From Methanomethylovorans sp041447285 (GTDB lineage Archaea > Halobacteriota > Methanosarcinia > Methanosarcinales > Methanosarcinaceae): a stretch of DNA of 64,000 nucleotides. The translations under genes were made by a program, and so were the position numbers. Shown piece after piece: positions 50,686 to 60,336 of this stretch. Within the stretch, counting starts at the first letter, position 1. The number at the start of each line of letters is the position of its first letter. The notes beneath the pieces were generated by a model. The model ran no database searches. It was not told where the DNA came from and worked only from the letters and a program-made list of their open reading frames with translations. The stretch is from positions 248,001-312,000 of the forward strand of contig NZ_JBGMEB010000006.1 in the NCBI RefSeq assembly GCF_041447285.1, written 5' to 3'.

Positions 50686-53043
50686 GTGCAAATCAAAGTA
50701 AGTAGATCAGTCCATTTTGGGCTAATGTTGTTGATTTTGATGGCAGCAACTGGGATATGTTCTGCAGCTAACGTAAATGTGGATATAGTTAATCAGTTTG
50801 GTGAGGATATTTCAGATGTTGCTGTGGATGGAAGTTATGCATACATAGGTCAAGGCGAGAATTTTGTTATACTTGATATAACCGATATTACGAATATTTT
50901 TGAGATAGCTCGGATCACTGCTCCTTCAGGCATAGAAGGTATTGCGGTATCAGGTACTAATGCATACTTGGCTGATGGTGAAAGTGGCATTGTTATCCTT
51001 GATGTTAATAATCCTTCATCTCCTGTCATAGTGGACAGTTATGCTACAGAATACTCTATTCTTGATGTTGCTGTATCAGGCAATTATGTTTATGCAGCCG
51101 ATAGTAACGATCTTATTATTGTAGATGTCACTACTCCTTCCTCTCCCACTCTTGTAGGAAGTTATGAAACCATTGGCTCTGCAAATGGTGTTGCAATTTC
51201 AGGTAATTATGCTTACATAGCCGATGATAGCAAAGCAATTTTTGACGGCAGCAATGGCCTTTCTATTGTAGACATTTCAAATCCAACTTCTCCTACTCTT
51301 GCAGGAACTTATGCTGATGTTTACGCATATGATGTAGCTGTATCGGGAAACTATGCTTACGTGGCAGATTCTAGTGGGCTTATTATTCTGGACGTAAGCA
51401 ATCCATCATCACCGACTCTCGCTGGAAGATATTCAGGTAGTGGGGATTCAAACGCTGTGGCTATTTCGGGCAATTATGCATATTTAGTTGACTATGGAGG
51501 CCTTGTGATCCTGGACATTAGCAATCCCGCTTCTCTTCTTAATATGGGAAGTTACGGTGAAGAATATGCATCTGATGTTGATGTGTCGGATGGTTATGTT
51601 TTTGTTGCTGATTACAGTAATGGTCTTGTTGTTGTTAAGCTGGGCAATTCCTCAGGGACAACTGTCTCAGATGACAACTCTACTACAGATGATGATGGGA
51701 CTGATGTAAGACCTTCAATTTCGGAAATAGGGGATAAATCAGTCAATGTGAATGAATTGCTGGAATTCACAGTTTCAGCGACATCTTCGGATGGTAGTGA
51801 GATTACATACTCTGCAAGGGGTCTGCCAGATGGTGCTACTCTTGATGAAACAACAGGTGATTTCAGCTGGGTTCCAACTTCTAGTGATGCAGGTGAACAT
51901 TTTGTCACATTTGATGCACAATCTAACGGTCTTGCTGCTTCGGAAACTATAACAATCACTGTTTCTGGTTCAGCTGCTAGTTCTGAAGGATCGGATATTT
52001 CGGAGCTTTCAGGAAGTGGAATTAGTTCAAGCTCCATAACATTGACATGGTCTAATTCTGCAGACATAGCTACTGTGGATTTGTATCGTGATTCAGTTCT
52101 GATTGGAAATGTAACGCTCCCTACTTCAACGTATATAGATACTGGTTTGGCCAGTGATACCAGTTATTCTTATTCCTTGTTGCCACATTACAGTAATGGA
52201 ACACAAGGAATTGTAGCAAGTATCACTTTAAGTACTTCTTCCTCATCATCTTCTTCTTCCGGCAGTGATAGCAGTAGTGGAGGAAGTAGCAGTAGCGGAG
52301 GAAGCAGTGGAAGTAGTAGTGCAAGCAGCAGTACTAAGAGTAGTAGCAGTGGTGGCGGAGGCGGGGGCTCAGGTAGTGCTGAGAACTTTGAGAATATAGT
52401 CCTTAAAGATGTCAGTAATGAATATCTGAAAATCGATTCCAATGTTACCTATGAATTCTCAAGGGAAGGTAATCCTATAGAGTCTATTAGCTTTTATTCT
52501 CTTAAGAACTCAGGTGAAATCACTACTTCTATAGAGGTTCTGAAGAACCAGTCACAGTTTGTAAATAGTAGTCCTGAAGGGCTAATCTATAAATACATCA
52601 ACATCTGGGTCGGTAAATCTGGTTTTGCTACAGAATCTAATCTAAAAGATGCACAGGTGAAATTCAAGGTAAACAGTTCGTGGATCGAAGAGATGGGTCT
52701 AAGCCCTGAAAGTATAAGATTGCAAAGATATGACGGAACTTCATGGGAAGTGCTGCCTACAACTTTGCAGAATGAAACAGCGGGATATTTAGTATTTGAA
52801 TCACAAACTCCGGGATTTTCTCCGTTTGCCATTATCGGCGATAAAAATACTGGAGCCTCATTGAATACAACGGATACAAATCTAAAGACTCTGGAGTCAG
52901 AAACTCCCTCTGGTGCTGTTCCAACAGAAAGTCAAAGCAGTGCTCAAACACAGCCAGAGAAATCCAATATGCTGGTCCCTGTTATGGCAATACTGGGAAT
53001 TGGGTTGCTTGTGGTTGGATATCTCTACATGAGAAGAAGTTAA
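50686..53043 (+). CDS. surface protein with LVIVD propeller repeats, Ig, FN3 and PGF-pre-PGF domains (first copy)
   Basis: 785 residues from the GTG at 50686, which follows GGTG with the spacing kept in the sister genes; a GTG three codons earlier is possible. Signal peptide about 5-30. Residues about 35-320 hold seven LVIVD repeats of roughly 40 residues (VAVSGNYAYVADSSGLIILD, SNPSSPTLAGxY), expected to fold as a beta propeller. Then one Ig-like domain (about 345-435), an FN3-like domain, a long Ser/Gly linker coded by AGT/AGC/GGA runs, the PGF-pre-PGF domain and a membrane helix ending MRRS. No catalytic motif; adhesive or binding role is likely. Close paralogue of the next gene. Confidence 0.78.
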   Translation: MQIKVSRSVHFGLMLLILMAATGICSAANVNVDIVNQFGEDISDVAVDGSYAYIGQGENFVILDITDITNIFEIARITAPSGIEGIAVSGTNAYLADGESGIVILDVNNPSSPVIVDSYATEYSILDVAVSGNYVYAADSNDLIIVDVTTPSSPTLVGSYETIGSANGVAISGNYAYIADDSKAIFDGSNGLSIVDISNPTSPTLAGTYADVYAYDVAVSGNYAYVADSSGLIILDVSNPSSPTLAGRYSGSGDSNAVAISGNYAYLVDYGGLVILDISNPASLLNMGSYGEEYASDVDVSDGYVFVADYSNGLVVVKLGNSSGTTVSDDNSTTDDDGTDVRPSISEIGDKSVNVNELLEFTVSATSSDGSEITYSARGLPDGATLDETTGDFSWVPTSSDAGEHFVTFDAQSNGLAASETITITVSGSAASSEGSDISELSGSGISSSSITLTWSNSADIATVDLYRDSVLIGNVTLPTSTYIDTGLASDTSYSYSLLPHYSNGTQGIVASITLSTSSSSSSSSGSDSSSGGSSSSGGSSGSSSASSSTKSSSSGGGGGGSGSAENFENIVLKDVSNEYLKIDSNVTYEFSREGNPIESISFYSLKNSGEITTSIEVLKNQSQFVNSSPEGLIYKYINIWVGKSGFATESNLKDAQVKFKVNSSWIEEMGLSPESIRLQRYDGTSWEVLPTTLQNETAGYLVFESQTPGFSPFAIIGDKNTGASLNTTDTNLKTLESETPSGAVPTESQSSAQTQPEKSNMLVPVMAILGIGLLVVGYLYMRRS

Positions 53044-53055
53044 ATCAATTTTTAC

Positions 53056-53075
53056 CCCTGTACTAAGGTACAGGG
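53056..53075 (+). terminator. terminator hairpin after the first LVIVD gene
   Basis: CCCTGTAC and GTACAGGG, 8-bp perfect stem, 4-base loop, followed by CAATTTTCC. It lies 13 bases past the stop. Confidence 0.6.
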
Positions 53076-53150
53076 CAATTTTCCATTTTATGGAATTTTC
53101 CATATATCAACAGATGATCAGTTTTACAATATGTCTATAAAAGATCAAAG

Positions 53151-53167
53151 TCCTCTATTGTTGAGGA
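53151..53167 (+). promoter_or_regulatory. leader hairpin pairing TCCTC with GAGGA before the second LVIVD gene
   Basis: TCCTC (53151-53155) and GAGGA (53163-53167) pair around 7 bases. Position and downstream GCTGGTGA match the leader at 50657. Confidence 0.5.
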
Positions 53168-53177
53168 GCTGGTGAGA

Positions 53178-55139
53178 ATGATGCAAGTCAGATTAAATAG
53201 TTCTATTCGTTTTGTAATGATATTGCTCTTTTTGATGGTTACTGCAGGAGTTGTTTTGGCAGACAATACCAACGTAAGGCTTGTTAGCCAATTCAGTGGG
53301 GAAATAACAAACGTTGTTATAGTAGATGATTATGCATATGTAAGCCAGGGACAGGACTTTGTCGTACTCGACGTTAGTGATGTTGCTAATCCTTCCGAAG
53401 TGGGGAGGATAGTTTCTTTATCAGAAATTAACGATGTTGTGATCTCCGGTAATTATGCATACATAGCCAATGGTGACAGCGGTCTTGCTATCTTTGATAT
53501 CAGCACGCCTTCTTCGCCTATCCTTGCAGGCAGCTATGATGCTGAAGGTTTTATTCGTGATATCGCTGTATTAGGTAATTCTGTTTATGCAGCTGACGGC
53601 AATGGCCTTGTTATTATCGATGTAAGTACTCCTTCTTCCCCGGAGCTTGTAGGTACATATGATACTATTGGTTTTGGAAATGGTGTTGCAGTATCAGGCA
53701 ATTATGCCTACATAGCCGATGATAGTAAAGGTATTTTTGATGGGAGCAATGGTCTTGCGGTGATTGACGTAAGTACTCCTTCTTCACCAAGTCTTGTGGG
53801 AACTTATGATGCAGTTTATGCCTATGATATTGTTATATCCGGACACTATGCTTATGTGGCCGACTCTATTGGCCTTGTAATTTTAGACATCAGTACGCCC
53901 TCATCGCCGGTTCTGATGAATAGTTACTCTACTAATGGAGATGCAAATGATGTTGCTGTATCAGGTAATTATGCTTATGTAAGCGATTATGCAGGTCTTA
54001 CAATTTTGGATATCAGTACACCTTCTTCTCCAGGTTTTATAGGTAATTATGGTACTGAGGGCAATGCTAATGGTGTTGCAGTGTCAGGAGAATATATCTA
54101 TTTGGCCGATTCAAATAATGGTCTTTTTGTTCTTCAACAGGGATCGTCTGGAGCATCACTTGCCACAGACAAGAATACAACTTCTGATGGTTCAATGACA
54201 GGCAATGAAAGTGGAGCACTTCAACTGTCTCCTATAGGTGATCACTCTGTCCGCGAAAATGAAACCCTTACATTTACAATTTCAACTGTGAACGCTGATG
54301 CTGGTGTTATATACTCAGCTTCAGATATGCCCGCAGAAGCTACTCTTGATCCGAGTACAGGTGTTTTCAGTTGGGACACAAGCTCAGGGAGTGTTGGAAC
54401 ATACACAGTTACATTCACAGCAGAATTAGATGGACTCACAGATTCAGAGATTGCTACTATAAATGTAATATCTCCTTCTGATGCTCAGATATCACCGACA
54501 TCTTACACTGAGGTAAGTAATTACAGTTCAGAGGATGTTACCAATTTATTCATGACAGATGTTGTAAGTGTCTCGATTGCAATGGATTCAACTGTGAGTT
54601 ATGAATTTTCGGGAGAGGGCAATGATATTCTCTCAATTAGTTTCTATTCTCTTCAAGATTTGGGAGATGTAGCCTCCACAGTAGAAGTACTTAAGACCAG
54701 GTCAAGTAAGGTGAGTAGCGATCCTGCAGGAATCGTATACAAATATGTCAACATACAGGTGGGCGGTCCAGGTATCGTTGATGAATCTGCTATCAAAGAT
54801 GCCCGGATTAAGTTCAGGGTGAATAATTCCTGGCTTAAGCAGGTGGGTTTAAATGCTGCAGATGTGACATTGCAAAGATATAATGGAGATGTTTGGGAAG
54901 TATTGCCAACTACTATGGACAGCAATACCGTGGATTATGCTGTATTTGAGTCTCAGACTCCGGCATTTTCTCCGTTTGCTATCACTGTAAGCAAAGAACT
55001 TGCTTCTTCTAAGGCAACTGATCTAGATGAGGGGGAGAAACAGGGGGAAAACTTGAATATATTGATTGTTGCGATGGTGTTCCTTCTGATCGGAGCATTT
55101 GTAGCTGGATATTTGTATCTTAAGAAAGGGCATAAGTGA
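53178..55139 (+). CDS. surface protein with LVIVD propeller repeats, Ig and PGF-pre-PGF domains (second copy)
   Basis: 653 residues from the ATG at 53178 after GGTG; an ATG one codon later is equally good. Signal peptide about 5-30; LVIVD repeats from about 35 to 315 with the same 40-residue period and nearly the same sequence as the previous gene, including the insertion YIADDSKGIFDGSNGLAVID. One Ig-like domain (about 340-430), a short linker without the long Ser/Gly run, a PGF-pre-PGF domain (about 455-610) and a membrane helix ending KKGHK. It lacks the FN3 domain of its neighbour, so the pair shows domain loss or gain after tandem duplication. Confidence 0.78.
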   Translation: MMQVRLNSSIRFVMILLFLMVTAGVVLADNTNVRLVSQFSGEITNVVIVDDYAYVSQGQDFVVLDVSDVANPSEVGRIVSLSEINDVVISGNYAYIANGDSGLAIFDISTPSSPILAGSYDAEGFIRDIAVLGNSVYAADGNGLVIIDVSTPSSPELVGTYDTIGFGNGVAVSGNYAYIADDSKGIFDGSNGLAVIDVSTPSSPSLVGTYDAVYAYDIVISGHYAYVADSIGLVILDISTPSSPVLMNSYSTNGDANDVAVSGNYAYVSDYAGLTILDISTPSSPGFIGNYGTEGNANGVAVSGEYIYLADSNNGLFVLQQGSSGASLATDKNTTSDGSMTGNESGALQLSPIGDHSVRENETLTFTISTVNADAGVIYSASDMPAEATLDPSTGVFSWDTSSGSVGTYTVTFTAELDGLTDSEIATINVISPSDAQISPTSYTEVSNYSSEDVTNLFMTDVVSVSIAMDSTVSYEFSGEGNDILSISFYSLQDLGDVASTVEVLKTRSSKVSSDPAGIVYKYVNIQVGGPGIVDESAIKDARIKFRVNNSWLKQVGLNAADVTLQRYNGDVWEVLPTTMDSNTVDYAVFESQTPAFSPFAITVSKELASSKATDLDEGEKQGENLNILIVAMVFLLIGAFVAGYLYLKKGHK

Positions 55140-55146
55140 TTCAGGT

Positions 55147-55170
55147 GATTCCCTGTAGATACGGGGAATC
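55147..55170 (+). terminator. terminator hairpin after the second LVIVD gene
   Basis: GATTCCCTGT and ACGGGGAATC pair over 10 positions with one G-T, 4-base loop, 7 bases past the stop. Confidence 0.55.
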
Positions 55171-55390
55171 CTTTACTCACTCGTTATATTATTTTATTAT
55201 TTGTATGTCCTCTCTATTTAATGTGTGTTGTTTGGTACATCATCCATGTGAAATCAAAAAATTATCAATACGAAAAATATAATCATAATGAACATACTTT
55301 TTTAAAAATCTTTAAATATCTCCTCATTAAAATTTACTACTAATGACACAACAATAAGGAATATAAAAATCCTCTATGGTTGTGAAGTAG

Positions 55391-57253
55391 GTGGTACGTC
55401 TGCAAATCAAGTTCAATAGATTTACTTACTTTCTAGTAGGGTTGATTTACGTTGGAATTGTATTGTTTTTGGTATCAATGACTGTGGGTCTAGGCTTAGC
55501 TGATAATGCAACTATAGATTATAAAGCTGAATTAATATCCACTATTGTAACTGCCAATGACAAGTTAGAGAATGCAGTAGCTGGTACATCTTACGGTCAA
55601 TATCCCCAGTCTGCAATTGATGCATTTGAAATGGTTATTGGTAATGCACAAGAAATTGTTGATGATCAAAACGTAAGTACAGAACAGGTGGACCAGGCTG
55701 TTGCAGATCTCAAAAAAGCTGAGACAATTTTCGATAATGCCAGAATAAAAACCGTTAATAAGGCTGCTTTGACTTCAGCTATTTCGACTGCATCTTCAAA
55801 AGCAAATAATGCAGTAGCTGGTACTGCTGTTGGTCAGTATCCCCAGTATGCAATCGATTCATTTAAATCAGCTATTAGTAAAGCACAGGCAGTTGCTTCT
55901 AATGCCGCTGCAACTCAGGCTGAAGTAAATAGGGCTGTAACAGAACTCAAATCTGCTGAAACAACATTTGATGCAGCTAAGATTACAACTGAACTGCCAA
56001 CACCACCCGCATCTGTAACAAATCTGCAGGAAAGTGCTGTGGGATCTACCTGGATAAGATGGGCATGGACAAATCCTAACGATTCTGATTTCAGTCATGT
56101 CATGGTCTATATTGACAATTCTTTTGTAACGACCACTTCCACTAATTCTTATGAGTTGTCTGGATTGGTTGGGGGTACTACACATACCATCGGTCTCAAA
56201 ACCGTTGATACTTCAGGTAACGTAAATTCTGAAATGATTGTTGATTCGGCAGCTACAGCAACTGCAACAACAATAGTTCCTGAGATCACTAGCATTGCCG
56301 GAAATGATATTACGACCACTTCGATTAAGATCGTATGGGAGTCTTCCAGCGACACTGCAAGTGTGAAAATAAGCAGGAATAACGTAGTCCTTGCTACTGT
56401 CAGTGGATCTACATTCTATGTGGACAGTGGTTTGGAAGTAGGTACTACTTATAGCTATAGTTTAACTCCATATTCCAACTCCGGGGTTGAAGGTAAAGCA
56501 GTAAATGCCAGCTTGAAAACCAAATCCTCCAGCAAGAGCGGAGGGGGAAGCAGTGGAGGGAGTAGTAAGAAGAGCAGTAGCAGTGGTGGAAGCAGCGGTG
56601 CAACAAGTGTTGAAGACTTCACAAACGTAGCAGTGAAGGATGTCGACACTGCATATCTAAAGATTGATTCCGATGTGGTCTATGAATTTTCAAGAGATGG
56701 CAATGATGTCCAGTCCATCAGCTTCTATTCCCTTAAGAATTCTGGGGAAATTGCATCTACTGTAGAGGTGCTAAACGACAGATCAAAACTGGCTAAAAGT
56801 AACCCCGATGGTCTGGTGTACAGGTATATCAACATCTGGGTAGGCAAGGCTGGATTTGCTACCTCAAATAATATCAGGGATGTTCATATTAAGTTCAAGG
56901 TAAATAATTCATGGATGGAGGAAACAGGTGTAAGTCCTGCAGAAATAAGGCTGCAAAGATATAATGGAACTACATGGGAAGTTCTTCCAACTACTTTGCA
57001 AAGCGGTAATGCAGACTATACGTTCTTTGAAGCACAAACCCCAGGTTTCTCTCCATTTGCAATAACTGCGGAAAAGGCATTTGCAGTTTCTGCCAATGGT
57101 AATGTTCAAATTGATGTAGCTCACGCAGAAGATATCGGGCTGGAAGGAACACAACCGGCAAAATCCAATGTGTGGACCTATATTATGGCTATTATCCTGG
57201 TAGGCATGCTTGCAGTTGGATATGAATACTTGAAAAAGGGAAAGCAAAATTAA
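55391..57253 (+). CDS. surface protein with two FIVAR domains, FN3-like domains and PGF-pre-PGF domain
   Basis: 620 residues from the GTG at 55391. Signal peptide about 10-37. Two FIVAR-type helical repeats (about 45-120 and 122-198, with AVAGTSYGQYPQSAIDAF, AVADLKKAETIFDNA), an FN3-like domain (TNLQESAVGSTWIRWAWTNP, about 205-290), a second short FN3-like domain, a Ser/Gly linker, the PGF-pre-PGF domain (about 408-565) and a membrane helix with KKGKQN tail. FIVAR domains occur in sugar- or matrix-binding surface proteins. By comparison with the sister genes, where ATG CAA ATC follows GGTGGTAC, translation here might begin at a CTG (55400); GTG is given as the conventional choice. Confidence 0.76.
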   Translation: MVRLQIKFNRFTYFLVGLIYVGIVLFLVSMTVGLGLADNATIDYKAELISTIVTANDKLENAVAGTSYGQYPQSAIDAFEMVIGNAQEIVDDQNVSTEQVDQAVADLKKAETIFDNARIKTVNKAALTSAISTASSKANNAVAGTAVGQYPQYAIDSFKSAISKAQAVASNAAATQAEVNRAVTELKSAETTFDAAKITTELPTPPASVTNLQESAVGSTWIRWAWTNPNDSDFSHVMVYIDNSFVTTTSTNSYELSGLVGGTTHTIGLKTVDTSGNVNSEMIVDSAATATATTIVPEITSIAGNDITTTSIKIVWESSSDTASVKISRNNVVLATVSGSTFYVDSGLEVGTTYSYSLTPYSNSGVEGKAVNASLKTKSSSKSGGGSSGGSSKKSSSSGGSSGATSVEDFTNVAVKDVDTAYLKIDSDVVYEFSRDGNDVQSISFYSLKNSGEIASTVEVLNDRSKLAKSNPDGLVYRYINIWVGKAGFATSNNIRDVHIKFKVNNSWMEETGVSPAEIRLQRYNGTTWEVLPTTLQSGNADYTFFEAQTPGFSPFAITAEKAFAVSANGNVQIDVAHAEDIGLEGTQPAKSNVWTYIMAIILVGMLAVGYEYLKKGKQN

Positions 57254-57257
57254 TCTC

Positions 57258-57284
57258 AAATCCCTGTATAATATACAGGGATTT
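57258..57284 (+). terminator. terminator hairpin after the two-FIVAR gene
   Basis: AAATCCCTGTATA and TATACAGGGATTT are perfect inverted repeats of 13 bases with almost no spacer, so a stem of about 11 bp forms, followed by TAAATAATTTC. It lies 4 bases past the stop. Confidence 0.6.
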
Positions 57285-57445
57285 TAAATAATTTCTACAG
57301 TCCACATACAAGTTTCTTATGTGGACAAAGAAAGGTGTTTAGTTTGCCATAATCTTTGCAGTTCTTTTTGGACAAATATAGATAATCATTATAAAGTTTA
57401 GAGGACATAATATATATTAGTAAAAGTTATATTTTTCTAAATATC

Positions 57446-57453
57446 TTTATATA
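57446..57453 (+). promoter_or_regulatory. candidate TATA box for the four-FIVAR gene
   Basis: TTTATATA matches the archaeal box A; transcription would begin near 57478, giving a leader of about 57 bases. A similar TTTAAATA stands at 55311 before the previous gene. Confidence 0.4.
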
Positions 57454-57534
57454 CTATCTATATGTAACTTACAAGCAATATCACAACGATAAGGTGGACA
57501 AAAATCTTCTGTAGTTGTGAATTAGGTGGTACAT

Positions 57535-60126
57535 ATGCAAATCAGGTTAAGTAAATTGATCTGTATAAACACGTCAGTACTATTTTTTTTACTGACAGCT
57601 GGAATTAGTTCAGCTGTCCCGGTATTTTCAACAATTGGCGACAAAGAAGTAACTGGTGAACCTCTTACTTTTACTGTTACTGAGAATGAGCAGTTGACTC
57701 TAAATGTTTATGCAACAGAGAACAATAGGTATGCTACAATAAAATATTCAGCTGTGGACTTACCCTCGGGGGCTACATTTGATCCGTATACCCATACTTT
57801 CAGCTGGACTCCGTCTGTTGGTAGTGCAGGTGATTATAATGTGGAATTTATTGTAGAATCATATAGCTACTATTCATACGCATCTGATTCTGAGATCGTT
57901 ACTATTACTGTCATGGCAAATGTAGACAAAAGTGAATTAATGGCAACCATTGCTAATGCAAATGAAAAAGTAAATTCTGCAGTTTCTGGAACTGATGTGG
58001 GTCAATATCCTCAAACAGCAATAGATGAATTTGAAACAGCCATTGATACTGCACAGGAAGTTGTGGACGATGCAGATGCTACCCAAACAGAGGTAGATAA
58101 CGCGCTGAGCAATTTAGAAGCAGCTGAAGATGAATTCGATGCTTCTGTAATTACAATAGATAAAAGTGAGTTAGCAGCAGCTATCGATTATGCAACTGAA
58201 AAAATAGATTCTGCAATTGCTGGGACTGATGTGGGTCAATATCCGCAGGCATCAATAGATGAATTTGAAGTAGCTATTGACACAGCACAAGAAGTTGCTG
58301 ACGATATAGATGTAACACAAACAGAGGTAGATAATGCCCTGCACAGTTTGGAAGCTGCCGAAGATGAATTCGATGCTTCTAAAATAACATCCATTGATAA
58401 GAGTTCACTAATTACAGCTATTGCAGTTGCTAATAAAAAAATAGCTACTGCAGTTGCAGGTAGTGATATAGGTCAATATCCTCAAACAGCAATAGATGAA
58501 TTTGAAACATCTATTGACAATGCACAGGAAGTTGTTGACGATGCGGGTGCAACTGAGACTGATGTTTCTGAAGCTCTTAGCGATTTAGAAGTAGCAGAAG
58601 ATATTTTCGATGCATCTAAAATAACGTCTATAAATAAAAGTGCGTTAATAACAGCTGTTGCTGTTGCCAAAATAAAAACTGATACTGCAGTTGCAGGAAC
58701 CGATATAGGTCAATATCCTCAAGCAGCAATAGATGAATTAAAGGCAGCAATTGATACGGCACAGGAAGTTGCTGATGACAATGGTGCAACTCAAGCTGAA
58801 GTGAATAAGGCTTTAACAGACCTTCAGTCAGCGGAAGCAACATTCGATTCATCTAAGATCATAAATGGTGGATCAAATGAATTTGCACCCGTAACAAACC
58901 TGCAGGATAGTGCTGTAGGGTCAACCTGGATAAGATGGACTTGGACAAACCCCACAGATTCAAGATTCAGTCATGTTATAGTATACATTGATGGTTCCTT
59001 TGCCACAATGACTTCCAACAACTACTACGAGCTAACTGGCCTGGTAGGGGGCACCACACATAGCATAGGTATTAAAACTGTTGATATTGAAGGAAATGTT
59101 GATTCTGAAATGGTTGCAGATTCGGCAACTACAGTGAATGCCAATCCGGAAATCATTACTCTTACGGGAGTAAACATTACAACTAACTCAATCACAGTGG
59201 TGTGGGAATCTTCCAATGACACTTCAAGCGTGATAATAAGCAGGAATAACAATATCCTTGGAACTGTGAATGGCTCAATGTCCTATACAGACAGCCGCCT
59301 TGAAGCTGGCACTACTTATAATTATACTTTAGTTCCGTATGCTAACTATGGGTTTGAAGGCAAAGCAGTAAGCATTAGCCTCACAACTAAATCCTCCAGC
59401 AAGAGTGGAGGTGGAGGAAGCAGTGGTAGTAGCAGTAGTAAAAAGAGTAGTAGCAGTAGTGGAGGTGGTGGTGCAGGTAGTGTAGAAGACTTTTCCAACT
59501 TAGCAATGAAAGACGTTGACACCCAATATCTAAAAATAAATGAAAATGTGAGATATGAGTTTTCAAAGGAAGGTAATCCCGTACAATCCATAAGGTTCTA
59601 TTCCCTTAAGAACTCTGGAGAGAAGACTTCTACTATAGAAGTACTGAACAATAGATCTAAACTCGTAAATAGCAGCCCTGAAGGATTCGTATATAACTAT
59701 GTCAATATTTGGGTTGGCAAGGCTGGATTTGCTACTTCAGCAAACATCAAGGATGCTAACATCCAGTTCAAAGTAAATAATTCATGGTTAGAAGACTTGG
59801 GTGTAAGTCCTGCAGAGATAAAATTACAAAGATATAATGGAACTGCATGGGAAGTGCTGCCTACAACACTGAATAGTAGCAATGTGAGTTATACAGTTTT
59901 CGAAGCAAAAACCCCAGGTTTCTCTCCATTTGCTATCACTGCCCAAAAGACATATTCATCCTCAATTAATGAGGATGGTCAAAGGGATATTGCTCAGGTC
60001 GCAGAGCAACCTGTGGGAGAAACAAAAGCAGAAACATCCACTGTATGGATCTACATTATGGTCAACGTAGTTGCCATTCTGTTTGCATTTGGATATAAGT
60101 ACTTTAGAAAAGGGCATCTGAATTAA
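57535..60126 (+). CDS. surface protein with Ig, four FIVAR, FN3-like and PGF-pre-PGF domains
   Basis: 863 residues from the ATG at 57535, which follows AGGTGG by 5 bases; a GTG three codons upstream is possible. Signal peptide about 5-27; an Ig-like domain (about 30-125, GDKEVTGEPLTFTV, GATFDPYTHTFSWTPS); four tandem FIVAR repeats of 79 residues (about 130-440, each with AVAGTDIGQYPQ-like and LEAAEDEFDAS-like segments); two FN3-like domains; Ser/Gly linker; PGF-pre-PGF domain; membrane helix ending RKGHLN. It has the longest FIVAR run of the three FIVAR genes. Likely a stalk or ligand-binding surface protein. Confidence 0.77.
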   Translation: MQIRLSKLICINTSVLFFLLTAGISSAVPVFSTIGDKEVTGEPLTFTVTENEQLTLNVYATENNRYATIKYSAVDLPSGATFDPYTHTFSWTPSVGSAGDYNVEFIVESYSYYSYASDSEIVTITVMANVDKSELMATIANANEKVNSAVSGTDVGQYPQTAIDEFETAIDTAQEVVDDADATQTEVDNALSNLEAAEDEFDASVITIDKSELAAAIDYATEKIDSAIAGTDVGQYPQASIDEFEVAIDTAQEVADDIDVTQTEVDNALHSLEAAEDEFDASKITSIDKSSLITAIAVANKKIATAVAGSDIGQYPQTAIDEFETSIDNAQEVVDDAGATETDVSEALSDLEVAEDIFDASKITSINKSALITAVAVAKIKTDTAVAGTDIGQYPQAAIDELKAAIDTAQEVADDNGATQAEVNKALTDLQSAEATFDSSKIINGGSNEFAPVTNLQDSAVGSTWIRWTWTNPTDSRFSHVIVYIDGSFATMTSNNYYELTGLVGGTTHSIGIKTVDIEGNVDSEMVADSATTVNANPEIITLTGVNITTNSITVVWESSNDTSSVIISRNNNILGTVNGSMSYTDSRLEAGTTYNYTLVPYANYGFEGKAVSISLTTKSSSKSGGGGSSGSSSSKKSSSSSGGGGAGSVEDFSNLAMKDVDTQYLKINENVRYEFSKEGNPVQSIRFYSLKNSGEKTSTIEVLNNRSKLVNSSPEGFVYNYVNIWVGKAGFATSANIKDANIQFKVNNSWLEDLGVSPAEIKLQRYNGTAWEVLPTTLNSSNVSYTVFEAKTPGFSPFAITAQKTYSSSINEDGQRDIAQVAEQPVGETKAETSTVWIYIMVNVVAILFAFGYKYFRKGHLN
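57921..58860 (+). repeat. four tandem 236-bp FIVAR coding repeats
   Basis: Units begin near 57921, 58157, 58393 and 58630. All keep GGTCAATATCC(T/G)CA, coding GQYPQ, and GCACAGGAAGTT-like segments, so homologous recombination between units could change their number. Confidence 0.8.
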
Positions 60127-60132
60127 TGTGCA

Positions 60133-60154
60133 TCCCCGTACAAAAATACGGGGA
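60133..60154 (+). terminator. terminator hairpin after the four-FIVAR gene
   Basis: TCCCCGTA and TACGGGGA, 8-bp perfect stem, 6-base loop, followed by ATTTCC. It lies 6 bases past the stop. Confidence 0.6.
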
Positions 60155-60251
60155 ATTTCCACAGAATGTTAAACCTATAGGTATAAATATCTGTTTGATT
60201 CAACTTAATATAAGGTACAGTTAAAAAGTAATTTCTCACACTTATTTGTGG

Positions 60252-60259
60252 TTTATATA
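60252..60259 (+). promoter_or_regulatory. candidate TATA box for the last surface gene
   Basis: TTTATATA preceded by purines (GTGG) fits the archaeal box A; a start near 60284 would give a leader of about 50 bases containing TCCTCTC and GGAGTGG. Confidence 0.4.
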
Positions 60260-60336
60260 ATCAGCCATATAGATCAACAGGGGGTTGTAGGTTGATCTTA
60301 GGTAAAAGTCCTCTCTAACTTATGGAGTGGCGGGCA

